Shown: positions 30,170 through 38,968 of the stretch, piece by piece
Position numbering within the stretch: the stretch's first letter is position 1
Layout: each line of letters begins with the position of its first letter
Origin: CAWBAT01 sp963810905
Lineage (GTDB): Bacteria > Acidobacteriota > Terriglobia > Versatilivoradales > Versatilivoraceae
DNA length: 64,000 nt
Assembly (NCBI GenBank): GCA_963810905.1
Contig: CAWEPG010000002.1
Location: forward strand, 496,001 to 560,000
Direction: 5' to 3'
Translations under genes and position numbers: made by a program
The notes under the pieces: generated by a model
The model's input: the letters and a program-made list of their open reading frames with translations, nothing else
The model's database searches: none
What the model was told of the DNA's origin: nothing

Positions 30170-30551
30170 ATGTTTCGGAGACTGTCGGGAAGGATTGGCG
30201 GTTTTACTCTTGTTTTCAGCATCTGCTTGGTTGGATTGGCAGTTTCAGTAGGCCCGCAGTCTGTGCTTGCGCAGGTTGCCCAGCGTCAGAGCACTCCCGC
30301 CGCGAAACAGTCGCCAGACGTTGTGCCTGCCGAATTCATCGGAGACTGGGTTCCTGCCAAAGTGGACCTGCGATTCACCGGTGCGCTTCCGAGCAGAAGG
30401 GAACCGATTTACGTTGATCAACGGCAAGGACAGCCAGCCCTACGGTAACCTGTTCATGTCGGCGTCGTACTTCGGACGGTTCGCTCATCGGGCCGGGTTT
30501 CATCGGAATCATGAAGAAGTCCAAGTCGTAGTCGGTAGCTGGAGCGGGTAG
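30170..30551 (+). CDS. Small secreted protein of unknown function (frameshifted)
   Basis: ATG 30170 is preferred over 30143 because AAGGAG lies 8 bases before it. A signal peptide (MFRRLSGRIGGFTLVFSICLV..., cleavage near 'VLAQ') is followed by a linker and 'PAEFIGDWVPAK'. At a run of A near 30360 the frame must shift by one base; the next frame continues 'CDSPVRFRAEGNRFTLINGKDSQPYGNLF', which reads as one small beta domain. The total is about 126 residues. I do not know the family. It is followed by the palindromic composite at 30569, then by two further secreted proteins, so it may belong with them. Confidence 0.5.
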
Positions 30552-30568
30552 CAAAATTGCGTGAGGCG

Positions 30569-30686
30569 CAGACATCGCGGTTTGATGTCTGTGTCTATTG
30601 AAGATGGAACAACAGCTTCCTTTTAGAGTCAAACCAGACTTGAAACGAGACGCATCACAGACATGCCAAACCCCGGCATGTCTGTG
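30569..30686. repeat. Composite two-hairpin repeat, unit A
   Basis: Hairpin 1 (CAGACATC / GATGTCTG, 30569-30591) and hairpin 2 (CACAGACATGCC / GGCATGTCTGTG, perfect 12 bp, 30656-30686) are joined by ~65 bases containing 'CTTCCTTTTAG' and 'GAAACGAGACGCATC'. The same order with related linker words occurs at 32725-32848. It resembles a BIME-type mosaic. Confidence 0.65.
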
Positions 30687-30756
30687 CCGCCCGGCATTTC
30701 ACAAGAAATAGTAGCTCTTAAGATTACTTGAGATTTCCGACTCAGGAGTGTATCCA

Positions 30757-31674
30757 ATGTTGCCTTCGAACCGTATTTTCTACTGGCCGACGATCGTAGC
30801 AGTCTTGCTGGAAGTCGTGATTTGTGCCTCGATTGTGGCTGCGCAGGAACCTCTGCAGTTTAATGTGCCCTATCATTGTCCGGATGGCACCGACAACATC
30901 GTGACGCGGTGCCAGTCTAACGCCCGCGGTGAGGTTTGCTTCTGGCGAGAAGAAAAGAACGGACAACTCATCGTCGAGCGCTACAACATCCGCAGCCAGA
31001 TGGATGGTTGGTTAAAAGTCTGCAAGATCCAGAGCGCGCCGAGCGGGAAGCAGGTTGCGGCGCCAAGTCAGCCAGGGCAGGCGTTGAATCCGTCGTATCT
31101 GAGCGAGATGCCGGTTCCAGCTCGAATCACGCGCGAGATCATGGGGAAGGATGCCGAAGACACTATTGAGCGTCAAATGGGCGCTTTCCAGGCGTTGATG
31201 AAGATGGTCGACGATTTGGCCTGGGGGCTGGAACACCGTTACTTACCCACGCGAGCAACGCCGGATGAGAATCGAATAAAAGAGGCGTATGGAAAAGCCT
31301 ACGCCGAACTTTGGCATGCCGCGATTAAGAAGGAAGATCATCGCTACGATCATGACCGTGAACTGCTGGGCGAGCTTCTCACTAAGTTATTTTCGCCAAG
31401 CTTTCGCGATCTCTATGCAAAATCCGATGCCAATTCGGCTGCATACTATAAGGCCTACCAAGCAAAGATGTATGGCGACTCGATGAATAACTGGACCTGC
31501 GGCAAGCACGGGAGCTGCGGCGAGCACGGGACCTACGGCAAGTCCCGGAAGCAAGTCGGAAGTCACACCCGGGAGCACGGCGGAAATGAGGCGATGCATC
31601 GAGTCTGGAAGGAGTCAGCGAAACTGCTTTTCGGAAGTGATGAGCACTGGGATGGACCAACTGACGGGCATTAG
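30757..31674 (+). CDS. Secreted protein of unknown function
   Basis: About 305 residues from ATG 30757 (AGGAG 9 bases upstream; GTG 30748 is also in frame). A signal peptide is followed by a mature N-terminal part with four cysteines ('YHCPDGTDNIVTRCQSNARGEVCFW', split here as a ~60-residue module) that may form disulfides. A helical region contains 'TIERQMGAFQALMKMVDDLAW' and 'DHRYDHDRELLGELLTKLF'. Near the end is a Cys/Gly/His-rich repeat segment built from C-G-K-H-G-S and C-G-E-H-G-T units. I recognise no family. The 3' end overlaps the start of the next gene by 35 bases in another frame. Confidence 0.55.
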   Translation: MLPSNRIFYWPTIVAVLLEVVICASIVAAQEPLQFNVPYHCPDGTDNIVTRCQSNARGEVCFWREEKNGQLIVERYNIRSQMDGWLKVCKIQSAPSGKQVAAPSQPGQALNPSYLSEMPVPARITREIMGKDAEDTIERQMGAFQALMKMVDDLAWGLEHRYLPTRATPDENRIKEAYGKAYAELWHAAIKKEDHRYDHDRELLGELLTKLFSPSFRDLYAKSDANSAAYYKAYQAKMYGDSMNNWTCGKHGSCGEHGTYGKSRKQVGSHTREHGGNEAMHRVWKESAKLLFGSDEHWDGPTDGH

Positions 31675-32641
31675 CTTGAAACTGCCATCGACTCCCGGGC
31701 TCCGAATGACCGGCGACTACTCCGGCCCCGGAGGATTTCGCCTAATCTTCCAACCTGAAAAAGTCACGATGGTTTGCCGTGGCGTTCCTGCTCCACGGCT
31801 TTACGATGTAGAGATGACGGACACTCAAGCTCTCGTGAAGATTCAAAATGAATCCAAAGCGGTTGTTTTTACATTGAGACAAGACGGCAAGCTGGCGGGA
31901 TCGGGACCCATTAGAGTAACGGGACAAGTCCCTGCGGGATCGCACAACGAGCAGACTTCTGGAATGACGACTCAAAAAACGACCAGGCAGCGTGAGTTGA
32001 CTCCGCTGGAAGCCCAGAACTATCCCGACGCTAAACGAAATGGTCAGGTCTTTACAACCACTGAAGACGCCACGGAGTTGGCCTATGGTCCCACTGGCAC
32101 GAGGACAGTGACTGATTACGTGACAAAGACGGCCGACTGCAGCCTTGGACTGATGACTCCCACCGGCCCGACCCCGCTCCCTCCAGATATCGAGAGTCCC
32201 TTCGGATTGATCACAACAATCTTCAGCGGTGCATCCACGCTTATGAATGGAGGAACCACGAAAGATGCCCTCAAGGACATGCTGAATCTGGATAAGGCCC
32301 AGCCTCCTGGCCTGCGCATGGGCGGCAAATACGCGGGTCAGAAGGGCTTTAGCATAACCTTTCACCCTGAATCGGCGACAATCGCGTGCGGAGATGCCGA
32401 ACGGGCGCTTGAGTATTCAGTTCAGAGAACTGGTAACCAAACACTCCTCAAGATTCAAGACAGCACCCATCCAATATCACTTCAGTTGAGGCCGGACGGA
32501 TCACTCTTTGGAGAGGGAACTGTCCAAGTAAATGGAAGAGTGATTGTTGGGACCACGGAGGACCCAAAGAACCCATTTATTTTCGCTCCCAAGATAGGCC
32601 GTTGTGAGGTGGGAAGCCTCGTTGCGGGTGGACAGCGCTGA
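31640..32641 (+). CDS. Two-repeat beta protein of unknown function
   Basis: From ATG 31640 (GGAAG just upstream, inside the end of the preceding gene) the frame gives about 333 residues made of two homologous modules. Module 1 (residues ~12-95) has 'LRMTGDYSGPGGFRLIFQPE', 'YDVEMTDTQALVKIQN', 'FTLRQDGKLAGSGPIRVTGQV'. Module 2 (residues ~225-305) has 'LRMGGKYAGQKGFSITFHPE', 'YSVQRTGNQTLLKIQD', 'LQLRPDGSLFGEGTVQVNGRV'. A linker and a Cys-containing segment ('TADCSLG') separate them, and each module ends near a Cys. No signal peptide is visible at this start. The overlap with the preceding gene suggests translational coupling, or one protein split by a frameshift. Family unknown. Confidence 0.55.
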   Translation: MSTGMDQLTGISLKLPSTPGLRMTGDYSGPGGFRLIFQPEKVTMVCRGVPAPRLYDVEMTDTQALVKIQNESKAVVFTLRQDGKLAGSGPIRVTGQVPAGSHNEQTSGMTTQKTTRQRELTPLEAQNYPDAKRNGQVFTTTEDATELAYGPTGTRTVTDYVTKTADCSLGLMTPTGPTPLPPDIESPFGLITTIFSGASTLMNGGTTKDALKDMLNLDKAQPPGLRMGGKYAGQKGFSITFHPESATIACGDAERALEYSVQRTGNQTLLKIQDSTHPISLQLRPDGSLFGEGTVQVNGRVIVGTTEDPKNPFIFAPKIGRCEVGSLVAGGQR

Positions 32642-32724
32642 TGACGACTTCCCCGCCCGCCACTGCAACCGTTAACGACAGGGCCGGTGGTGCTGATAAG
32701 CGCTGACCTGCCTGCCGGTTGGGA

Positions 32725-32848
32725 CAGACATCGCTTTTTGATGTCTCCGTCTGATTGTGAATGGAGTAAACTTTTCCTTTTGGCATCGGAACAAATATGA
32801 AACGAGACTCATCGTTGACGTACCAAATGCAGCTTGTCCGCACCACCC
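32725..32848. repeat. Composite two-hairpin repeat, unit B (degenerate)
   Basis: Hairpin 1 is AGACATC / GATGTCT (32726-32746). The linker holds 'CTTTTCCTTTTGGC' and 'GAAACGAGACTCATC' as in unit A at 30569. The second hairpin has decayed to TTGACGTACCAAATGCAGCTTGTCC but keeps the CACCACCC tail. Confidence 0.55.
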
Positions 32849-32876
32849 GCGGATAGAGATTGGAAACGCCCTATGC

Positions 32877-32907
32877 CGCAGAGATGCCAAAACACAGCAT
32901 CTCTGCG
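32877..32907. repeat. REP-like hairpin (GCCACC-tailed)
   Basis: A perfect 11-bp stem CGCAGAGATGC / GCATCTCTGCG with a 9-base loop, followed by CCACCC. Same design as 10554 and 30656. Confidence 0.65.
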
Positions 32908-32960
32908 CCACCCACGATTTTCTTTCGGAATAGATCAAGATGACAAGGAGCCCCACTCAT

Positions 32961-32992
32961 CGCAGCCATGCTAAACCCCGGCATGTCTGTGC
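32961..32992. repeat. REP-like hairpin (GCCACC-tailed), imperfect
   Basis: CGCAGcCATGC / GCATGtCTGTG with an 8-base loop containing AAACCCC, then CCACCCC. It shares its loop and tail with the hairpin at 30656. Confidence 0.55.
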
Positions 32993-33039
32993 CACCCCTA
33001 GGTTGCCGTTGGTTCGGGGTGCCGACCGGATTACCTGGA

Positions 33040-33813
33040 TTAGATTTCCTCTCCGCAACGAATTGTCCAAAGATCATCGGAGAGATTGCGATCAGCAAGG
33101 TAGGAGTACGGCATCAGGAAGTAGCCCTTCAGCCCCCAATCCGTACCCCATGAATTGCGCACGACAAAACGCTTCTTCTTATCATCATAGCCCACCGCTA
33201 GTACCGCGTGTCCACCCAAGACTCTTTCCTTCGGCTTCGGCATCGGCATGATGCCGGTTCTCGCTACTTGTTGCGTCTCAAAACTTTCGTAAACTGTAAA
33301 GCCGAATACAAACGGATACCCATCGGCCAAACAGGTTCGCATTTCATCCATTGTCGTGATTCGTTGATACGAAGTAATCTGGTGATTGGCGGCCTCTTTG
33401 TAGCAGTTCGCATTCGGCTTGACGCTAAACTTGGAGATGACATAGGGCCAGCTCTTCTCCGAACAGACTCCCTGTTTCGCGAGCGTCTTGATGCCATCCC
33501 GGATCATGGCACCCGAGTCGGATTTGATGGTGCCTTCAATGGCCCGCTCATTGTAGTAGATGAACAGCCGGCTCACGTCTATGAACGGAGCTTTGTCTTT
33601 CTTTTCGAGGAACTCCACGGCACCAGCCAATGCATTACCCGTGCAGCTGCCCAGTTGACCCTGGTCCTCGACCGGCGAACACATCGGTCGCAAATCCACT
33701 CTTGGAGGCAATCTTGCCGGTATTTTGCGCACTGCGCCGTACATAAAGTCCCGCTGGTCAGGGAGATCCGGCACCCAACCGTAACCTTGCTTGCGTTTTT
33801 TCTTTTCAGCCAT
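33040..33813 (-). CDS. Papain-like (C1A) cysteine protease, cytoplasmic form
   Basis: 257 residues from ATG 33813 (GAGGAG upstream). The papain core is clear: 'QGQLGSCTGNALAGAVEF' with the active Cys at 57 and the oxyanion Gln just before it, 'GGHAVLAVGYD' with the active His at 202, and 'VVRNSWGTDWG' with the Asn at 220. 'LPPRVDLRP' just before the core is the usual mature N-terminus. Apart from a lysine-rich 8-residue start and a 'GYGWVPDLPDQRD' strip, there is no inhibitory prodomain and no signal peptide. Unlike most bacterial C1A enzymes it therefore seems to be made active and kept in the cytosol. No inhibitor gene or partner is evident beside it. Confidence 0.85.
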   Translation of the reverse strand: MAEKKKRKQGYGWVPDLPDQRDFMYGAVRKIPARLPPRVDLRPMCSPVEDQGQLGSCTGNALAGAVEFLEKKDKAPFIDVSRLFIYYNERAIEGTIKSDSGAMIRDGIKTLAKQGVCSEKSWPYVISKFSVKPNANCYKEAANHQITSYQRITTMDEMRTCLADGYPFVFGFTVYESFETQQVARTGIMPMPKPKERVLGGHAVLAVGYDDKKKRFVVRNSWGTDWGLKGYFLMPYSYLADRNLSDDLWTIRCGEEI

Positions 33814-34262
33814 GAATTTATTTCTCCTCTTTAACCCGTACCTGGCACACTCCATTGATATGAATCCATTTCCCCAAGATCAAATCGTTCTCTCCCGGCC
33901 AGGGAATCGGCCGCAATAATCATTGGGACTAACTTCCTTGCGCACCAATGATAGGCAGCACTCTCTGCAGTTGCTTTGTTTTGCGAATCTAAGTAAGCCA
34001 ATTTTGGCAAATCTAATTATCTCAGTCAAGCGAAAACAAAGAAGAATCTATTCGACCAGTGGAATTGAGATTGTGCGATTTTGTGGTTGAGCCAGCAGCT
34101 TTTGATCTTGCAGGTTCAGGCCAGCCGTTGGTTGGGACAGGACTCAGGAAATGCGTTATTCTTCAGCAGCGCATGATTTAGATTTGACTCATTGGAAAAA
34201 CCCAATTAGCGTCTGGTCTTTGGAACCGACTTTTCGGCCATAGATGCCGAACAAAGGTCGTA
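33814..34262. other. Intergenic region with no recognisable gene
   Basis: About 450 bases between divergent genes (protease on minus, photolyase on plus). It must carry both promoters, but I see no motif strong enough to list. Confidence 0.35.
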
Positions 34263-35696
34263 TTGAAGGGTTTTCGCTCATTCGACAGAGAAGAGGTAAC
34301 TCAGAACGCAGCAACAATGGAAAATAAAAGAATCATTTGTCTGAAATCCGCCCCAGTTCGGCGGAAAGCCCGTTACGTGATGTACTGGATGCAGATGTTC
34401 AAACGGGTGGAAAATAACCATGCGCTTAACTTCGCCATTACACAGGCCAATGAATTGAACCTGCCGCTTCTGGTCTACGAAGGTTTGAAATACTACTATC
34501 CCTATGCCTGTGACCGCATTCACCAATTCATCCTGGAGAATTCTCTCGAGTTGAAAGAGCACTTCCGAGAGAGAGGCATTCGTTATCTCTTTCATCTCGA
34601 GCGCCAAGCTAAGGAGCGTTATCCCACCGTCCTGCACCTGGCTGAAGTAGCGGCAATGCTGGTTACAGACGATTTCCCGGCCTTTATCATTCCTCGACAC
34701 AATGCTCGAATCGCTGAACAAATCGACATCCCTTTTTTCGCGGTCGATTCCAATGGCATCATTCCGCTTCGTGAATTCACCAAGCAAGAATACGCCGCTC
34801 GAACAATCCGACCCAAGATCCGGAGGCTCCTGCCTGATCATTTACGACCGATGGAGAAATTTTCAATTGATAAAGACTCTTCGAAACTCAAAGTAGACTG
34901 GCAGGATACTCCACTGCCCAGGCAGCCTATCGAAAAATGGTTGGCAGAATGTGCCATCAACCACAAAATCAAGCCTTCGATTTTCTTTAAGGGAGGCAGT
35001 TCTGAGGCGCATCGTCACCTAAAAGAATTCTTGGACCACAAACTGCAAAACTACGCCCAGATTCGAAATGACCCTTCCGTTCATGGGACTTCAAACTTGA
35101 GCCCCTATTTGCACTTTGGAATGATTTCTCCTCTGGAGGTTGCATTAGAAGCCAAAGCGGCAGGAAGAAATGAGCTGTCCACCGAGGCCTTCTTGGAAGA
35201 GCTCATCGTTCGGCGTGAATTGTCATACAACTTTACGCGCTTTTCGGGTGACTATGAATCCTTGCTAGCCTTGCCCCGCTGGGTGCAAGAGAACTTAAGC
35301 CGCCACGCCCGTGATCACCGACCCTATGTATACTCTCTGAAAGAATTCGAAGTTGCTCGAACTCATGACCCCATCTGGAACGCCTGCCAGCAGGAATTGC
35401 TCACGGTGGGAAAGATTCACGGCTACATGCGCATGTATTGGGGAAAAAAGATTATCGAGTGGAGCCGAACTTATGTTGAAGCTTTGGAGGCAATGATTTT
35501 CTTGAACAACCAATACGGTTTAGATGGCAGGAATCCCAACTCCTGGACAGGAATCCTATGGTGCTTCGGACTTCACGACCGCCCTTGGGGCGCGCGCCCT
35601 GTCTACGGTACAATCCGCTCAATGTCCGGCGAAAACCTCAAACGGAAGGTAGATGTCGAGGGATATATTGGTCGGGTCAAAGTAAAGCCTGAGTAG
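34263..35696 (+). CDS. phrB: Class II CPD photolyase
   Basis: Up to 477 residues from TTG 34263 (AAAGG upstream); the alternative ATG 34317 removes 18 residues and has no ribosome-binding site. The N-terminal alpha/beta antenna domain starts 'RRKARYVMYWMQMFKRVENNHAL', the class II photolyase opening. The C-terminal FAD domain has 'SNLSPYLHFGMISPLEVAL', 'LIVRRELSYNFTRF', 'WNACQQELLTVGKIHGYMRMYW' and 'NSWTGILWCFGLHDRPWGARPVYGTIRSM', the strongest class II signature. It repairs cyclobutane pyrimidine dimers with blue light and a bound FADH-. It forms its own transcription unit, followed by an inverted repeat. Light exposure of the organism is implied. Confidence 0.93.
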   Translation: MKGFRSFDREEVTQNAATMENKRIICLKSAPVRRKARYVMYWMQMFKRVENNHALNFAITQANELNLPLLVYEGLKYYYPYACDRIHQFILENSLELKEHFRERGIRYLFHLERQAKERYPTVLHLAEVAAMLVTDDFPAFIIPRHNARIAEQIDIPFFAVDSNGIIPLREFTKQEYAARTIRPKIRRLLPDHLRPMEKFSIDKDSSKLKVDWQDTPLPRQPIEKWLAECAINHKIKPSIFFKGGSSEAHRHLKEFLDHKLQNYAQIRNDPSVHGTSNLSPYLHFGMISPLEVALEAKAAGRNELSTEAFLEELIVRRELSYNFTRFSGDYESLLALPRWVQENLSRHARDHRPYVYSLKEFEVARTHDPIWNACQQELLTVGKIHGYMRMYWGKKIIEWSRTYVEALEAMIFLNNQYGLDGRNPNSWTGILWCFGLHDRPWGARPVYGTIRSMSGENLKRKVDVEGYIGRVKVKPE

Positions 35697-35703
35697 GCGT
35701 GCA

Positions 35704-35795
35704 GTCTCCCTCACACCCAAGCCCTCTCCCGCGCTAAGGCGACAGAAGACGAAGATTTATTATTGCGTTCCTCTTTCGCGTTGGGGTGAGGGATG
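35704..35795. repeat. Inverted repeat after the photolyase gene
   Basis: CCCTCACACCCAA near 35708 pairs with TTGGGGTGAGGG near 35783 around ~60 bases. It lies between convergent genes (photolyase plus, cysA minus) and may serve both as a transcription end. It contains 'CCCTCTCCCGCGCT', a string also present near 2675. Confidence 0.4.
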
Positions 35796-35854
35796 AGAAT
35801 GGCGTGGTATCTAGTTGGGAGATCTCGTCTTGATGAGGAAAGGAAAGCTCGCCT

Positions 35855-36919
35855 TTAGATTTGATAGTCAATGAACAGGTTCATATCCTTCGGGAAGACG
35901 AAGACCTCATCATTCTTCCTGAGCTGCAGTTCTTTGAATCGTTCTTGGGTCAATTCCACATGGACGGAATCTCCGGCCTGGGTAACCACTTCAACCTTCA
36001 CCAGTGGGCCCGCGGAGTTAATGTGCCGGATGGTAGCGCGAACGTGGTTCTTGCCATTGGGATTATAATCGATCTCCATAAGATGGGGACGAACGTAAAA
36101 AACGGTTTCTTGCGGAAATAAAGAGGGCTGGTTACTATCTTCCCCTGGTGCACCGCTGATATACGCCTTGTCGTCTTCAATACGGCCATGAAACAAGTTC
36201 ACATTCCCCAGGAAATTGTAGACAAACGGGGTTGCGGGATGGTGATAGACTTCGTTCGGAGTTCCTGCCTGCACAACCTCCCCTTCGTTCATCACTACGA
36301 CTCGATCTGCCACTTCCAGGGCCTCTTCTTGATCATGCGTCACGAAAACGCTGGTAATATGTATTTCGTCATGCAAGCGCCTTAGCCAGCGCCGCAATTC
36401 CTGCCTAACTTTTGCATCCAGCGCACCGAAAGGCTCATCCAGAAGCAGCACCTTGGGTTCCACTGCGAGTGCTCTTGCCAAAGCGATGCGTTGACGCTGA
36501 CCACCCGAAAGTTGATTCGGATAGCGTCCCGCCCGTTGTTCCAGCTGGACGAGGCGTAACAGTTCATGCACTTTGGCACGAATTTCCTTCTCTGAAGGGC
36601 GGGATTGCCTTGGCCGGACGCGTAGTCCAAAGGCAATATTTTCAAAGACCGTCATATGCCGGAACAAAGCATAATGCTGAAACACAAATCCGACCTGTCG
36701 CTCTCGCGTGTTGCGATCGGTAATGTCATTTCCCTCAAAGCGGACCCACCCGGAATCGGGACACTCCAGCCCTGCGATGATTCGCAACAGCGTCGTCTTG
36801 CCTGAACCTGATGGACCTAGCAAGGCCACCAATTCCCCTGAAGGCACTTCCAAGTCGACATCTTTTAGAGCCGTGAAGTTGCCGAATTTCTTCGTGATCT
36901 TGACTGCTTCAATACTCAT
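35855..36919 (-). CDS. cysA: Sulfate/thiosulfate ABC transporter, ATP-binding subunit
   Basis: 354 residues from ATG 36919 (GCGGAGA upstream); longer starts run into cysW. Walker A 'GPSGSGKTT' near residue 38, Q-loop 'VGFVFQHYALF', signature 'LSGGQRQRIALARAL', Walker B 'VLLLDEPFGALD' and switch 'VFVTHDQEEALEVADR' are all present, followed by a C-terminal TOBE-like regulatory domain ('FYVRPHLMEIDYNP'). It powers sulfate or thiosulfate import with CysT and CysW. Its start overlaps the cysW stop (ATGA), so the pair is translationally coupled. Last gene of the minus-strand sulfate operon. Confidence 0.93.
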   Translation of the reverse strand: MSIEAVKITKKFGNFTALKDVDLEVPSGELVALLGPSGSGKTTLLRIIAGLECPDSGWVRFEGNDITDRNTRERQVGFVFQHYALFRHMTVFENIAFGLRVRPRQSRPSEKEIRAKVHELLRLVQLEQRAGRYPNQLSGGQRQRIALARALAVEPKVLLLDEPFGALDAKVRQELRRWLRRLHDEIHITSVFVTHDQEEALEVADRVVVMNEGEVVQAGTPNEVYHHPATPFVYNFLGNVNLFHGRIEDDKAYISGAPGEDSNQPSLFPQETVFYVRPHLMEIDYNPNGKNHVRATIRHINSAGPLVKVEVVTQAGDSVHVELTQERFKELQLRKNDEVFVFPKDMNLFIDYQI

Positions 36920-37821
36920 AATTCTCCGCCACTCGACCAGTCTGGCTCTAATTGGGCCAGTTGTTGGCGTACTCTCCACTCGACAATACTCTTAATCCCC
37001 AATGTGACTAGAGCTAACAAGGCTAGTAAGGAAGCGACCGCAAATGCCGCTACGAATTGGTATTCATTGTAAAGAATTTCAATATAAAGAGGCATCGTAT
37101 TGGTTAACCCACGGATATGCCCGGAAACGACAGATACGGCGCCAAACTCCCCCATGGCACGAGCATTACATAAGATAACTCCATAAAACAAACCCCATTT
37201 GATGTTAGGCAAAGTGACTCGGCAAAAAGTCTGCCATCCGCTCGCCCCCAGCGTCAGGGCGGCTTCTTCTTCCTCGCTGCCTTGGGCTTGCATCAAGGGA
37301 ATCAATTCGCGGGCAACAAAGGGGAAAGTCACAAAAATGGTCGCCAGGACAATTCCTGGCACAGCAAAGATAATTTTGATGTCATGTTCGTCCAGCCAGG
37401 GGCCCAGAAACCCCTGCAAGCCAAATATCAGCACATAGATTAGCCCTGAAACCACGGGTGAAACGGAAAACGGCAGGTCAATTAAGGTGATCAAGAGACT
37501 CTTGCCCACAAAATGAAATTTGGCAATAGCCCACGAGGCAGCAATCCCGAACATCAAATTGAGGGGTACGGCAATCGCAGCCGTCAAGAGGGTCAGGTAA
37601 ATAGCAGACAGAGCATCTGGTTCACTGATCGCTCCTAGATACGCCCTCACTCCTTTTTCAAGCGCCGAAATGAAGACCATCGCCAAAGGCAAAAATATAA
37701 AGAGAACCAGGAACGCCACGGCTATTCCAATCATCAGCCAGCGCAGCCAGACAGGTTCATGGGTTGCCTGCGGAAGAAGCCTTTTCGGTGGATGCATCTT
37801 CAATGAAACGGTTCCTGCCAC
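36916..37821 (-). CDS. cysW: Sulfate ABC transporter permease
   Basis: 301 residues from GTG 37821, with GGAGAG 9 bases upstream. About six membrane helices; the coupling-helix region of ABC importers reads 'EEEAALTLGASGWQTFCRVTLPNIKWGL' (EAA motif, E-A-A-x3-G-x9-I-x-L-P). 'PFSVSPVVSGLIYVLIFG' is typical of CysW. It forms a heterodimer with CysT in the inner membrane and contacts CysA. It overlaps cysA by four bases. A 150-base gap separates it from cysT, with no ORF and no terminator seen. Confidence 0.92.
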   Translation of the reverse strand: MAGTVSLKMHPPKRLLPQATHEPVWLRWLMIGIAVAFLVLFIFLPLAMVFISALEKGVRAYLGAISEPDALSAIYLTLLTAAIAVPLNLMFGIAASWAIAKFHFVGKSLLITLIDLPFSVSPVVSGLIYVLIFGLQGFLGPWLDEHDIKIIFAVPGIVLATIFVTFPFVARELIPLMQAQGSEEEEAALTLGASGWQTFCRVTLPNIKWGLFYGVILCNARAMGEFGAVSVVSGHIRGLTNTMPLYIEILYNEYQFVAAFAVASLLALLALVTLGIKSIVEWRVRQQLAQLEPDWSSGGEL

Positions 37822-37977
37822 TTGGCGACTCTCCTAAATTACCCGAGATCTTCGAACAGATTCGGATTCCCCCAATGGTCGTTAGAAGTGTAATCCATCT
37901 GCCTTACGGTCTCGACGAGATGTCAGGCAATTTCAGCGTACTCTTAGGGAAATTGGTGAGGACCGTTTGATGAATCC

Positions 37978-38820
37978 TCAACTGCTAACGTCACCGAAGC
38001 GCTTGCTGCTCCATCGCTGCAGCAAATTAATCAGTAGCAATAATGAAAATGAGACCACGAGCATAACAACCGCTATCGCCGTGGCACCCGCGTAGTCGTA
38101 TTGCTCCAGCTTGGTGATAATTAGCAACGGAGTGATCTCCGTTCGCATCGGCATGTTACCAGAAATGAATACCACTGAACCGTATTCGCCGATTGCCCGG
38201 GAAAAAGCCATCGTAAAACCCGTCACCGCTGCTGGAAAGACTGGCGGTAAGATGACTCGCCGGAAGGTCTGCCAGCGGTTTGCTCCGAGACTGGCGGCCG
38301 CCTCTTCGATTTCTCTGTCTAAATCCTCGAGAACGGGCTGAACGGTCCGCACGACAAACGGCAACCCAATGAACGTGAGCGCAATGACGACGCCGAGCGG
38401 TGAATAAGCTATTTTGATGCCGTAAGGTTCTAGATATTGTCCGATCCAACCCTTGCTGGAGTATATGGCTGTTAATGCGATCCCGGCTACCGCTGTGGGC
38501 AGGGCAAAGGGTAGGTCGACCAGAGAATCGATAATCTTTCTCCCAGGAAAATCATAACGCACCAGAACCCAGGCCACTAAGAAACCAAACAGGAGATTGA
38601 TCCCTGCCGCAATCAGGGAAGCCCCGAACGTGAGTTGATACGAGGCTATGGCTCGGGGGTCAGTCACCTTGCTCCAAAACTGGTCCCAGCTGAGGGTGGC
38701 CGTCTTCAGGAAAGCTGCACTGAGGGGGATGAGAACGATCAGGCTTAGGTAGGACAGAGTAATCCCCATCGCTAATCCAAAACCGGGCAAAATACTCCGC
38801 TGCTTGAATGCTAATGCCAT
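37978..38820 (-). CDS. cysT: Sulfate ABC transporter permease
   Basis: 280 residues from ATG 38820 (GGGG 6 bases upstream; TTG 38832 would add four residues). Six membrane helices; permease EAA motif 'EEAAASLGANRWQTFRRVILP'. 'SLVDLPFALPTAVAGIALTAIYS' and 'SRAIGEYGSVVFISGNMPMRTEI' are marks of CysT/CysU. It lies downstream of the sulfate-binding protein gene, with a vestigial gene end between them (38848-38940). Confidence 0.92.
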   Translation of the reverse strand: MALAFKQRSILPGFGLAMGITLSYLSLIVLIPLSAAFLKTATLSWDQFWSKVTDPRAIASYQLTFGASLIAAGINLLFGFLVAWVLVRYDFPGRKIIDSLVDLPFALPTAVAGIALTAIYSSKGWIGQYLEPYGIKIAYSPLGVVIALTFIGLPFVVRTVQPVLEDLDREIEEAAASLGANRWQTFRRVILPPVFPAAVTGFTMAFSRAIGEYGSVVFISGNMPMRTEITPLLIITKLEQYDYAGATAIAVVMLVVSFSLLLLINLLQRWSSKRFGDVSS

Positions 38821-38847
38821 TAACGACCCCAATGCCTTTCGGATTAA

Positions 38848-38940
38848 TTACCTGCTTGGCTGGTAAATTTGATCGAAAATTCCTCCTTCGTCAAAGTGAA
38901 TTTTTTGCCCTTGTGTCCAGCCTCCGAGAACTTTGCCAAC
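38848..38940 (-). pseudogene. Remnant of a second sulfate-binding-protein gene (3' end only)
   Basis: Between the intact sulfate-binding gene and cysT, the minus strand encodes 'GGWTQGQKIHFDEGGIFDQI' followed by YQPSR and TAA. This matches the last residues of the intact protein ('GGWQKAQQTHFADGGTFDQI' then YQPSR and stop). No start codon or upstream body is present: an in-frame TAG lies just ahead. It is best explained by an old tandem duplication of the gene followed by loss of all but the last ~90 bases. Confidence 0.8.
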
Positions 38941-38968
38941 CAACAGACAATCGAGTCGCTACTAAAAA

